A DNA stretch of 38,383 nucleotides from an uncultured Erysipelotrichaceae bacterium (GTDB lineage Bacteria > Bacillota_I > Bacilli_A > Erysipelotrichales > Erysipelotrichaceae): contig CAMVGT010000023.1 in NCBI GenBank assembly GCA_947167125.1, forward strand, positions 1 to 38,383. The letters are read 5' to 3'. A program made the translations under genes and the position numbers. The notes under the pieces were generated by a model that worked only from the letters and a program-made list of their open reading frames with translations, was not told the origin of the DNA and ran no database searches. Positions 17,442 to 24,925 of this stretch are shown piece after piece (position 1 is the first letter of the stretch; every line of letters begins with the position of its first letter).

Positions 17442-19676
17442 ATGGAAAAGTTCAAGAAGAGCTGGAATTTCCACGGCAGAACGATCACCGTGGAAAACGG
17501 CGAAATTGCCAAACAGGCAGGCGGATCCGTACTGGTCCGCTACGATGATACAGTTGTATTGTCCACTGCAACAGCCAGCAATCAGGCGAAGGATACAGAT
17601 TTCTTCCCGCTGACTGTCCTTTATCAGGAAAAGATGTATGCGGCAGGCAAGATTCCGGGAGGATTCCTGCGCCGTGAAGGAAGACCGAGCGAACACGCGA
17701 CACTGACAGCGCGTCTGATCGACAGACCGATCCGTCCGCTTTTCGCAGAAGGCTTCCGCAATGAAGTACAGATTGTCAACACTGTATTCTCTGTTGATCC
17801 CGACTGCTCCAGCGAGATGATGTCGATTCTCGGCAGCTCCCTGGCATTATGTGTATCCGACATTCCGTTCAACGGACCGGTTGCCGGTGTACAGGTCGGT
17901 CTGGTCGATGGCGAATACATCATCAACCCGACAGTTGAACAGAGCGAAAGAGCCATCATCAACCTGACAGTTGCCGGCACAAAGGCCGCCATCAACATGG
18001 TTGAAGCCGGCGCAAAGGAAGTCAGCGAAGAGCAGATGCTCGAAGCACTGGCTGCCGGCCACAAAGCAATCATCGAACTGTGCGAAATCCAGGAGGAAGT
18101 GATTGCGGCATGCGCTAAGGAAAAGATGGAAGTTGTTCTGTATGAGATCAACCCGATCGTCAAGGAATACATCGATGCCAACGGCGCGCAGAGGATCCGC
18201 GAAGCGGTATCCATCAAGGGCAAGCTGGAACGCTATGAAACAATCGACAGACTGATTGAAGAAATGCAGGAAGGCGTTGCGGCGCTCGAATGGGCAGATG
18301 AAAAAGAAAAGGAAAAGGCTGTCAAGCAGGCGCATGAATACGGCGTTGAAGTTGAGGCAGGCGAAGTCAGAAGACTGATTTCCGAAGACAAGATCAGACC
18401 GGACGGAAGAGCGCTCGATGAACTGAGACCGCTCGATTCCCAGGTTGACCTGCTGCCGAGAGCCCACGGTTCCGCAATGTTCACAAGAGGCGAGACACAG
18501 GTTATGTCCGTCACAACACTCGGTCCGCTCTCCGACGCGCAGATTGTCGATGATCTGACAACCGTTACAGAAAAGAGATTCATGCATCAGTATAACTTCC
18601 CGCCGTTCTCGGTTGGCGAAGTTGGCAGAATGGGTTCCCCGGGCAGACGTGAAATCGGTCATGGCGCGCTTGGTGAAAGAGCACTTCTGCAGGTTATGCC
18701 TTCTGAAGATGAATTCCCTTATGCAATCCGCACAAGCGCTGAAGTTCTCGAATCCAACGGATCCAGTTCCCAGGCTTCGATCTGCGCCGGCACAATGTCT
18801 CTGATGGCTGCCGGTGTTCCGATCAAGGCAATGGTTGCCGGTGTTGCGATGGGTCTGATTACCGTCGGCGATACCTATTCCATTCTGACTGACATCCAGG
18901 GTATGGAAGACCACTACGGTGACATGGACTTCAAGGTTGCCGGTACAAGAAACGGTATCACTGCTCTGCAGATGGATATCAAGGTTACAGGTATTTCACA
19001 GGAGATTCTCCGCGAAGCTCTCGCGCAGGCGCACAAGGGCAGAATGGAAATCCTCGACAATATGGAAGCCTGCATCGCAGAACCGAGACCCGAAGTTTCC
19101 AAGTGGGCTCCGAAGATGGATCATCTCACAATTCCGGTCGACAAGATCCGCATTGTCATCGGCAAGGGTGGCGAACAGATCGACAAGATTATCGAGGAAT
19201 GCGACGATGTCAAGATCGATATCGATGATGACGGAAAGTGCGTCATTTACCATACCGACCGTGAAATGATCAACAAGGCCAAGCAGATTATCCTTGACCT
19301 CATCCGCGAAGCCAAGATGGATGAGATCTATGACGCGACTGTTTCCGAAGTCCGTGAAAGCTTCGCATTCGTCACCCTGTTCCCGGGCACAGACGCATTG
19401 CTGCATGTATCTGAAATCTCCTGGGACAGAGTTGAAAAGATCGGTGATGTTCTCCATGTAGGCGACACGATCAAAGTCAAGGTCATCGCAATCGATGAAG
19501 CCGGCAAGGTCAAGGTCTCCGCAAAGAGATGCATTGAAAAGCCGGAAGGCTATGTGGAACCGAAGAAGGGCGGCAGCCGTCCTTCCAACCGCAACGGACA
19601 GTCCCACCGTTCCAATTTCGAAAAGAACAGCGGCAATGTTGAACGCCGTGTCTTCAAAAAGAAGGACAGTGAATAA
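17442..19676 (+). CDS. pnp: Polynucleotide phosphorylase
   Basis: PNPase is a phosphate-dependent 3'-5' exoribonuclease of the RNA degradosome. The 744-residue product has two RNase PH domains (about 1-230 and 320-550). The first contains GGFLRREGRPSEH and the second RTSAEVLESNGSSSQAS and the GVAMGL segment. They are joined by a helical linker. A KH domain (IGKGGEQIDKI, about 570) and an S1 domain (about 625-695) follow. The tail is rich in Lys, Arg, Asn and Ser. The ATG lacks a close strong ribosome site; GAGG lies about 14 bases upstream. It is transcribed alone or with trmB if the intervening terminator leaks. Confidence 0.97.
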   Translation: MEKFKKSWNFHGRTITVENGEIAKQAGGSVLVRYDDTVVLSTATASNQAKDTDFFPLTVLYQEKMYAAGKIPGGFLRREGRPSEHATLTARLIDRPIRPLFAEGFRNEVQIVNTVFSVDPDCSSEMMSILGSSLALCVSDIPFNGPVAGVQVGLVDGEYIINPTVEQSERAIINLTVAGTKAAINMVEAGAKEVSEEQMLEALAAGHKAIIELCEIQEEVIAACAKEKMEVVLYEINPIVKEYIDANGAQRIREAVSIKGKLERYETIDRLIEEMQEGVAALEWADEKEKEKAVKQAHEYGVEVEAGEVRRLISEDKIRPDGRALDELRPLDSQVDLLPRAHGSAMFTRGETQVMSVTTLGPLSDAQIVDDLTTVTEKRFMHQYNFPPFSVGEVGRMGSPGRREIGHGALGERALLQVMPSEDEFPYAIRTSAEVLESNGSSSQASICAGTMSLMAAGVPIKAMVAGVAMGLITVGDTYSILTDIQGMEDHYGDMDFKVAGTRNGITALQMDIKVTGISQEILREALAQAHKGRMEILDNMEACIAEPRPEVSKWAPKMDHLTIPVDKIRIVIGKGGEQIDKIIEECDDVKIDIDDDGKCVIYHTDREMINKAKQIILDLIREAKMDEIYDATVSEVRESFAFVTLFPGTDALLHVSEISWDRVEKIGDVLHVGDTIKVKVIAIDEAGKVKVSAKRCIEKPEGYVEPKKGGSRPSNRNGQSHRSNFEKNSGNVERRVFKKKDSE

Positions 19677-19681
19677 GGTTT

Positions 19682-19707
19682 AAAAGAAGGCTTCGCGCCT
19701 TCTTTTT
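19682..19707 (+). terminator. pnp terminator
   Basis: AAAAGAAGGC (19682-19691) and GCCTTCTTTT (19697-19706) form a perfect 10-bp stem with a TTCGC loop and a T tract. The trmB ribosome site begins only 6 bases later. Confidence 0.9.
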
Positions 19708-19723
19708 CATACAGGTGAACACA

Positions 19724-20392
19724 ATGAGAATGAGAAAGAAGAAATGGGCAGATCCCTGGATCGAAGCCCACAGCGATTATATCTTTGAAGATCCTTCCCC
19801 CTATAAAGGAAAATGGAGGGAGCTTCTGAACTGCCAAATCCTGCATGTTGAAATCGGAACCGGCAAGGGCGATTATCTCAACAACATGGCAAAGATGTAT
19901 CCGGAAGAAGGCTGGGCAGGCATCGAAAAAGACCGCTCGGCCGCTGCGGTTGCCGCAAGAAAAGCCATTGAGGATGAAAATCCGGATCTGCATAACAAGC
20001 GGATGATCGTCGGCAGGGCGGAAGAAATGGAAAACTGGTTTGAAGAAGGTGAGATTGATGTGATTCATCTCAACTTCTCCGATCCCTGGCCCAAGAAACA
20101 TACCCATAAGCGCCGTCTTTCATCCGACAGCTTCCTGGATATGTATGACCGTCTGCTTGCGCCGAATGGCCGCATCCGCATGAAGACGGACAATGCCGGA
20201 CTGTTTGAGGATTCTGTCAGAACATTTGTATCGCATGGCTGGCAGTTTGCCGAATTCTCGGTTGACTACAGACGCAATGAACATCCGGAAGACGCAATTA
20301 CCGAATATGAATCCAGATTCCTGGAACTCGGTCAGCCGATCTACCAGCTCGTTGCGGTGCGTCGCAAACAGTCAGAGGATATGGTAGAATAA
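19724..20392 (+). CDS. trmB: tRNA (guanine46-N7)-methyltransferase TrmB
   Basis: TrmB methylates N7 of guanine 46 in the tRNA variable loop. The 222-residue product starts MRMRKKKWADPWI, matching the family N-terminus. It has the SAM-binding EIGTGKGDYL motif and the signature NFSDPWPKKHTHKRRL near residues 122-137. I choose the ATG at 19724, 8 bases after AGG; a GTG at 19715 would add three residues. The lipoprotein gene follows 17 bases downstream, so the two are probably co-transcribed. Confidence 0.95.
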   Translation: MRMRKKKWADPWIEAHSDYIFEDPSPYKGKWRELLNCQILHVEIGTGKGDYLNNMAKMYPEEGWAGIEKDRSAAAVAARKAIEDENPDLHNKRMIVGRAEEMENWFEEGEIDVIHLNFSDPWPKKHTHKRRLSSDSFLDMYDRLLAPNGRIRMKTDNAGLFEDSVRTFVSHGWQFAEFSVDYRRNEHPEDAITEYESRFLELGQPIYQLVAVRRKQSEDMVE

Positions 20393-20409
20393 CCTTTGGA
20401 GAAAGAGGA

Positions 20410-21141
20410 ATGAAGAAACTGCTCTGCCTGCTGTTCAGCGTCTTTCTGCTGAGCGGCTGCACAAAAATCACGGTCAGCGTACAGAACCGGCTGGAAGAAG
20501 CCTGCCGGCTTGCTTTAAATGCGTCCGTGCCGAGTGTAAACAACCGCAAGCAGTTTTATGCCTATTATCTTGATCCGTCGCTGGGCCGGGTATCTTCGAC
20601 ACTGACCGGCAACGAATTCCGCATGGGAAGCGTGCGCTTTGTCATGAATCTCGATGTGGCACGGCTGATCAATGAAAAATACTATCCGGAAGAAACGGTC
20701 AGCCATATCTATGCGGTGGATGGCAATGAAGCGGCCTATACAAAAGGAACACTGATCAACGCGTCCAATGAGGAACTGCCGTATGAAATCCATGTAATCC
20801 AGGTCGATGAAGATATCTTCGCGGTCTGTGCCGATGCCGGATATATGTCCTTTCAATGCATGTGCAATCTGAACGATGTGCCGGCTGCGGCAGGGCAGAT
20901 GCTGATGATCAGCCGGTCGGTTACCGTGGACAGACAGGAGATTATGAATGCTTTCACGACGCTTGAAGGCATTACCTATGCCGGTACGCCGGTGGAACTG
21001 TTTGAAGAAAAAGTTCCGGAAAACGGATCGATTGAAGAACTGCTGATTGATTATGAAGGAAGGAAGACTCAGCCTGAAGAATCATCGGAAAATCCCGAAA
21101 CAGTACCGGAAGACGGTCAGGAGGGCGTGAATTCGGATTGA
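20410..21141 (+). CDS. Predicted lipoprotein of unknown function
   Basis: I do not recognise this family. The 243-residue product has a short lipoprotein signal peptide (MKKLLCLLFSVFLLSGC) with Cys17 in the LSGC lipobox. The mature part contains mixed alpha/beta sequence up to about residue 205. An acidic, Glu/Pro-rich tail (about 215-243) ends the protein and looks disordered. It should be anchored on the outer face of the membrane. The ribosome site GAAAGAGG is close to the ATG. It lies 17 bases after trmB and before a new promoter, so it is likely the end of a trmB transcript. Confidence 0.8.
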   Translation: MKKLLCLLFSVFLLSGCTKITVSVQNRLEEACRLALNASVPSVNNRKQFYAYYLDPSLGRVSSTLTGNEFRMGSVRFVMNLDVARLINEKYYPEETVSHIYAVDGNEAAYTKGTLINASNEELPYEIHVIQVDEDIFAVCADAGYMSFQCMCNLNDVPAAAGQMLMISRSVTVDRQEIMNAFTTLEGITYAGTPVELFEEKVPENGSIEELLIDYEGRKTQPEESSENPETVPEDGQEGVNSD

Positions 21142-21165
21142 ATACTGCCGTGAATTGCCATTTTA

Positions 21166-21174
21166 TGGTATCAT
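21166..21174 (+). promoter_or_regulatory. Extended -10 promoter before the SP(I/M)(F/Y)G protein
   Basis: TG-g-TATCAT (TG at 21166-21167, hexamer 21169-21174) is an extended -10 without a convincing -35. It resembles the extended -10 of pnp (TGcTATCAT). Confidence 0.5.
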
Positions 21175-21236
21175 TCTGTTAACAATGCCTCAGAATTGGC
21201 ATAAAATAAATTCTGTATTCCAGGAGGGGAACTCAT

Positions 21237-22106
21237 ATGCTTAAGAAATTACAGGATCTGCTCTTCGAAGATGATGAAGAGGAAATCGAAGAAGAGGCGG
21301 AAATAGAAGAACCTGCACAGCCGGAACCTGCGGTATTGGCCGCTAAGGAAGAACCGAAACCGGAAGAGAAGATCGAAATTCCGGAACCTGTCAAAGAACC
21401 CGAACCGGTCGTCTCCAAGCCAGTGCTCAAAGCGGAGGAAACAGAAGTCCGTCCTGCGATGCAGAGAATTGACGTGACTCAGCAGATTCCTGCACAGAAC
21501 ATCAATACATCGCGCCGCGAACCGGCAAGAACGGAATCCGTTTTCCGCGAACCTGCGAAACCCGCACCTGCTTTTGATATTAAAGTGGATGAAAAGCCGG
21601 CACCGCAGCCGAAGAGAACACAGTCGAAGCCTGCCGCAAAACCGGCAGCGCGTCAGCCGCAGAAGAAACAGTCTTCCGGCTATCAGTTCCAGCCTGTTAT
21701 CAGCCCGATCTTCGGTGTTGATGAAAAGGATATGAACGCGCTGAAGACAACAACCACAAAGATCTCAGAAGCCGCAAAGGTCAAGGCTGATCCGAATATT
21801 TCTCCGATCATCTCGCCGATGTACGGTATGAATCAGGAAGATAAGCCTTCCTCCATTCAGAAGACAGTCCGCAAGTCCAATGAACAGGAAGCGATTATGA
21901 CAAGTCCTGCTTATAAGAAGGCGGAAGAGGATATTCCTGAATTCTCACTGGATGATATCCTGAAATCCAGAGATGAGGAATTCGCTGAAGCGAAGTCCGC
22001 ATCCCAGGAGGAAACAGCGCCTCTGTTCCCGGATCTCAACCTCTGGGATGAAGAACCGGAAAGCGCTGACGACGCTACAATCGTCATTGAAAAGCCCGTT
22101 AAATAA
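21237..22106 (+). CDS. Acidic, Pro-rich protein with repeated SP(I/M)(F/Y)G motifs
   Basis: Function not recognised. The 289-residue product starts with a short amphipathic helix (MLKKLQDLLFE). An acidic stretch and a long Pro/Glu/Ala/Lys-rich, probably disordered region follow to about 150. Two near-identical motifs then occur, PVISPIFG (153-160) and PIISPMYG (190-197), with a weaker third, TSPAYK (222-227). A short FSLDDIL motif lies near 236-242. No TM segment or signal peptide is visible, so it is cytoplasmic. Conserved short motifs on a disordered chain suggest a scaffold or adaptor that docks several copies of a partner; this is inference. It has AGGAGGGG before the ATG, its own promoter, and a strong terminator. 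Confidence 0.75.
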   Translation: MLKKLQDLLFEDDEEEIEEEAEIEEPAQPEPAVLAAKEEPKPEEKIEIPEPVKEPEPVVSKPVLKAEETEVRPAMQRIDVTQQIPAQNINTSRREPARTESVFREPAKPAPAFDIKVDEKPAPQPKRTQSKPAAKPAARQPQKKQSSGYQFQPVISPIFGVDEKDMNALKTTTTKISEAAKVKADPNISPIISPMYGMNQEDKPSSIQKTVRKSNEQEAIMTSPAYKKAEEDIPEFSLDDILKSRDEEFAEAKSASQEETAPLFPDLNLWDEEPESADDATIVIEKPVK

Positions 22107-22114
22107 GGATTTTT

Positions 22115-22144
22115 AACACAGCGCCGTGTGCGTTGTGTTTTTTT
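22115..22144 (+). terminator. Terminator after the SP(I/M)(F/Y)G protein
   Basis: AACACAGCGC (22115-22124) pairs with GCGTTGTGTT (22130-22139) with one G-U pair and a 5-base loop, followed by T to 22144. Confidence 0.88.
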
Positions 22145-22191
22145 ATGTTTCCGTGCATGTCAATAATGTTTAATGTTTCAATTCATGCATG

Positions 22192-22205
22192 TGTAAGCGC
22201 TCTTA
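22192..22205. promoter_or_regulatory. cre-like site upstream of the DUF948/ccpA cluster
   Basis: TGTAAGCGCTCTTA matches the catabolite-responsive-element pattern TGNAANCGNWNNCA except for one base (T for C at position 13). It lies 7 bases upstream of the -35. The CcpA gene is the third gene of the cluster, so feedback control is possible. Confidence 0.45.
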
Positions 22206-22211
22206 TTTGAA

Positions 22212-22240
22212 TTGAAAAAGTTTTCATAACGTCATATAAT
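22212..22240 (+). promoter_or_regulatory. Promoter of the DUF948-like/ccpA cluster
   Basis: TTGAAA (22212-22217), a 17-base spacer and a perfect TATAAT (22235-22240). AAGGAGA at 22250-22256 is the ribosome site for the first gene. Confidence 0.85.
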
Positions 22241-22265
22241 CGAAATTAAGAAGGAGACCTGATTT

Positions 22266-22628
22266 ATGGACGATTTATTACTTGCATTGCAAAATGTTTC
22301 GCAGCAGCTGCTGCCTATTCTGGGAGCTGTCGCACTGGTATTCCTGTGCATTCTGCTGAAAAAAATCGTCGATCTCGTAGAAAGCATTACAAAGACCGTA
22401 AAGGGACTGGATCCGACACTGCGGCTTGTCGATCAGAGTATCGAAAAAGTACAGGCGCCTCTGAATACTGCTGTCAAATACAGCCATACACTCGACCGTG
22501 TACATGACAAGACAGCTGAAACATTCGGAAAAGCGGTTGATTTTGCCAGCGAGAATATCGACACACTCAAAGAATTTGTAGCTGAGAAGATGCCTAATGA
22601 AGAAGAAGCACCGGCATCGGAGGAGTAG
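22266..22628 (+). CDS. DUF948-like (YtxG-type) membrane protein
   Basis: The 120-residue product has one hydrophobic segment (about 16-33, LPILGAVALVFLCILLKK) near the N-terminus, then an amphipathic helical cytoplasmic part with DPTLRLVDQSIEKVQ and repeated polar/apolar spacing, as in DUF948 proteins such as Bacillus YtxG. The function of the family is not established; it is linked to general stress in Bacillus. In Bacillus ytxG and ytxH lie near ccpA, which supports the match here, where the next two genes are a helix-repeat protein and ccpA. The stop is 1 base from the next ATG. Confidence 0.72.
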   Translation: MDDLLLALQNVSQQLLPILGAVALVFLCILLKKIVDLVESITKTVKGLDPTLRLVDQSIEKVQAPLNTAVKYSHTLDRVHDKTAETFGKAVDFASENIDTLKEFVAEKMPNEEEAPASEE

Positions 22629-22629
22629 T

Positions 22630-23631
22630 ATGAGCGAAGAAAAGAAAACTGAACTGACAGAAGACAGCGGCATCGATTTCAATAATTCAAACGAGCCGAT
22701 CGAATCCATTGAAAAAACAGTTGAAAACCTGAAAAAGAAGATTCAGGAGCTCAGCGAAAACGCATCCGACAAAGCCGAAGAAGTAATTGCGGCCGCGGAA
22801 GAAAAGAAGGAAGAGCTGGCAGAAGCTGGTCAGGACGCGGTTGAAGCCATTGAAGAAAAGGCTGAAGAAATCACAGCAGCTGCAGAAGAAAAGAAAGATG
22901 ATCTGCAGGAAGCAGTCGAAGAGATTGCGGAAGGTGCTGAAGAAAAGGCAGAAGAAGTCTGCGATGCGGTTCAGGAAAAAGCCGAAGATGTTTCAGATGC
23001 AGCTGAAGAAAAAGCCGAAGAAATCAAGGAAGCTGCTGAAGACAAAACAGAAGAAATCGCGGAAGTGATTGAAGAAGCTTCTGATGAAGCAGACGGATAT
23101 GAAATTCCTGATTTCATCAACGCGGACAGAGAAACCAGCAAGCTGGATGAATTCAAAGACAGCGCGAAGCAGGCTGTAACTTCCTCCATCGAAACCGTTA
23201 AGGAAGCTGCCGGCAAGGCCATGAACAATCCGGAAGTTGCTGAAAAGGTCAATGCCGTCAAAGACGGAATCGGAAAAGCTGTTGAAACCGCAAAGGTTCA
23301 GGCATCCAGAATTACTGAGAATCCGGAAGTGCAGAAGGTCGCTGCCGCTGCCCAGGAAAACTTCAAAAAGGCGGCGGACGCTGTTTCGGCAGGCACACAG
23401 GCAGCAGTCAAAAAGATTGATGAAACCTTAAGCAAGCCGGAAGTACAGGAAAAGATTGCGGATGTCCGCACAAAAGCTGCAGGACTGTTTAACGCCGCAA
23501 AGAATTCCGTTTTCGGACTGATCGCAAAGATCGGAAAAAAAGAAGCCGAAGCGGATGAAGCAGAGATTCAGGCAGAGACAGAAGAGGAAGAAAACGTTCA
23601 GAATCTGACAGATACGGATCAGCCCGAATGA
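22630..23631 (+). CDS. Ala/Glu/Lys-rich amphipathic helix-repeat protein (LEA/YtxH-like)
   Basis: A 333-residue, strongly acidic protein with no signal peptide and no clear TM segment. Residues 30-155 consist of degenerate 11-residue-type repeats built on AEEKAEEI/AAEEKKEE, as in late-embryogenesis-abundant or apolipoprotein-like helices. Residues 170-300 hold a second repeat marked by NPEV/KPEV (NNPEV, ENPEV, SKPEV). It stands where Bacillus has YtxH, but the usual N-terminal membrane helix of YtxH is missing; the preceding gene supplies a membrane helix instead. The ATG at 22630 follows GGAGGAG; upstream in-frame codons belong to the previous gene's frame shadow. Function unknown; stress protection or membrane-surface binding are possible. 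Confidence 0.75.
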   Translation: MSEEKKTELTEDSGIDFNNSNEPIESIEKTVENLKKKIQELSENASDKAEEVIAAAEEKKEELAEAGQDAVEAIEEKAEEITAAAEEKKDDLQEAVEEIAEGAEEKAEEVCDAVQEKAEDVSDAAEEKAEEIKEAAEDKTEEIAEVIEEASDEADGYEIPDFINADRETSKLDEFKDSAKQAVTSSIETVKEAAGKAMNNPEVAEKVNAVKDGIGKAVETAKVQASRITENPEVQKVAAAAQENFKKAADAVSAGTQAAVKKIDETLSKPEVQEKIADVRTKAAGLFNAAKNSVFGLIAKIGKKEAEADEAEIQAETEEEENVQNLTDTDQPE

Positions 23632-23653
23632 ATTTGAAAGGTGATTTGCGTAC

Positions 23654-24646
23654 ATGAAAAGAGTAACAATTTATGATGTCGCGAAGGAAGCCGGTGTATC
23701 ACTTGCGACTGTATCCCGTGTTATCAACGGATCCAATGTGGTAAAAGGCCCGACCAGGGAAAAGGTTCAGGCCGCGGTTGATAAACTCGGATACAAACCG
23801 AATGCAATTGCACAGGGACTTGCTTTACAGAAGAGCACAACCATCGGACTGGTTGTACCGGAAGCGAGTTTCACCTACACCGGTCAGATCATCAACGGTC
23901 TGATTGACGTAGCGAAGATTTACAACTACAACATTATTCTTCATACCATTACAGCAGGGATTACCGATCTCAGCTCCGTGATTGAAGATATTATCAAGTC
24001 AAATGTCGATGGTGTCATTCTGTATTATGACAAGCAGGATGTACCGGAAATGGAAACTCTTTCCCATTACAATATCCCGATCGTTCTGGTCGGCGGAAGA
24101 ATCCATGGCGAAAGAATCTGCTCGGTCTATGTCGATATTGAAAAAGCAATCTATGAACTTGCCACCAAGTATCTTGAAGAAGGCAAGGATCAGATCGCGA
24201 TTATTGAAGACCGCAAGAATCAGTATGCATGCCAGCAGATGATTGCCGGTGCGGAAAAGGCATTTGAAGCAAAAGGAAAGAAATTCGAAGGTTTCCTGGA
24301 AATTCCTCAGGAATCCAGAACCAGCTATCTCTTCCTGCAGTCATGGCTGAGAGATCACAAGTATGATCTGATGATCGGCAACCGCGACTCGCAGGCAATG
24401 GCAATCGTCAATGCCGCAAGAGAAAACGGTATCGAGATCCCGAAGGATATGGAAGTCGCATGTGTGATTGATACAAAATACAATGCAATGATGCGTCCGC
24501 AGATCTCCAGTTTCTCCATTCCTTCCTATGACCTCGGCGCAGTTTCGATGCGTGTCATGACAAAGATGCTGCAGAGTGAAGCGGAAAGCGATAAGGTAAT
24601 CGAACTCAGCTATCTCTTCACACCGAGACAGACAACGAAGAATTGA
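23654..24646 (+). CDS. ccpA: LacI-family catabolite control protein CcpA
   Basis: Transcription factor that binds cre sites with HPr-Ser-P to control carbon metabolism. The 330-residue product has the N-terminal helix-turn-helix and hinge (TIYDVAKEAGVSLATVSRVINGS, then VDKLGYKPNAIAQGLA) and the periplasmic-binding-protein-like core. It ends ELSYLFTPRQTT, close to the usual CcpA end. Other LacI paralogues cannot be fully excluded, but the context (YtxG-like gene upstream, tyrS downstream) matches the ccpA locus of Bacillus. AAAGGTG is the ribosome site. The stop codon overlaps the -35 of the tyrS promoter. Confidence 0.85.
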   Translation: MKRVTIYDVAKEAGVSLATVSRVINGSNVVKGPTREKVQAAVDKLGYKPNAIAQGLALQKSTTIGLVVPEASFTYTGQIINGLIDVAKIYNYNIILHTITAGITDLSSVIEDIIKSNVDGVILYYDKQDVPEMETLSHYNIPIVLVGGRIHGERICSVYVDIEKAIYELATKYLEEGKDQIAIIEDRKNQYACQQMIAGAEKAFEAKGKKFEGFLEIPQESRTSYLFLQSWLRDHKYDLMIGNRDSQAMAIVNAARENGIEIPKDMEVACVIDTKYNAMMRPQISSFSIPSYDLGAVSMRVMTKMLQSEAESDKVIELSYLFTPRQTTKN

Positions 24647-24672
24647 CAATTCCGTCCATTCAGGTTTAGAAT
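24643..24672 (+). promoter_or_regulatory. tyrS promoter
   Basis: A perfect TTGACA (24643-24648), an 18-base spacer and TAGAAT (24667-24672). It drives the T-box leader. Confidence 0.8.
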
Positions 24673-24678
24673 CAATGC

Positions 24679-24895
24679 GCGATGATCAGGATAAGTAGCT
24701 GCTGATTTCCCTGATGAAGAGAGCGCCCGGACGGTGAAAGGGCGACAGGTCCTGCAGTGAATACACCTGTGAGCTTCCTGCCTCAAAAGACAGGACGTGT
24801 CAACCTGCGTTAAAGGTAATGAAGGGTACAGCATCTGCTGTAAACTAAGGTGGTACCGCGCTTAAGGCGTCCTTAGATCATTGAGGACGCCTTTT
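24679..24895 (+). promoter_or_regulatory. Tyrosine T-box riboswitch leader
   Basis: The leader carries the conserved T-box sequence AAGGTGGTACCGCG (24847-24860), whose bulge pairs with the uncharged tRNA acceptor end. The specifier codon is probably TAC at 24762-24764 in the stem I specifier loop, fitting tyrosine and the downstream tyrS. Uncharged tRNA-Tyr would stabilise the antiterminator and allow read-through. Confidence 0.93.
24864..24895 (+). terminator. T-box regulated terminator
   Basis: AAGGCGTCCT (24864-24873) and AGGACGCCTT (24884-24893) form a perfect 10-bp stem with a T tract, overlapping the antiterminator region directly after the T-box. Confidence 0.92.
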
Positions 24896-24925
24896 ATACT
24901 GTGCGTCCATACAGGAGGAGAACGA

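Noticed and set aside
17847..18914. 355-residue open frame on the - strand inside pnp
   Set aside because: It is a shadow of the strongly conserved pnp coding sequence, with no promoter, ribosome site or family match.
21150..21211. Possible inverted repeat TTGCCA...TTGGCATAAAAT before the SP(I/M)(F/Y)G gene
   Set aside because: The arms do not pair well when aligned base by base; only short partial matches remain.
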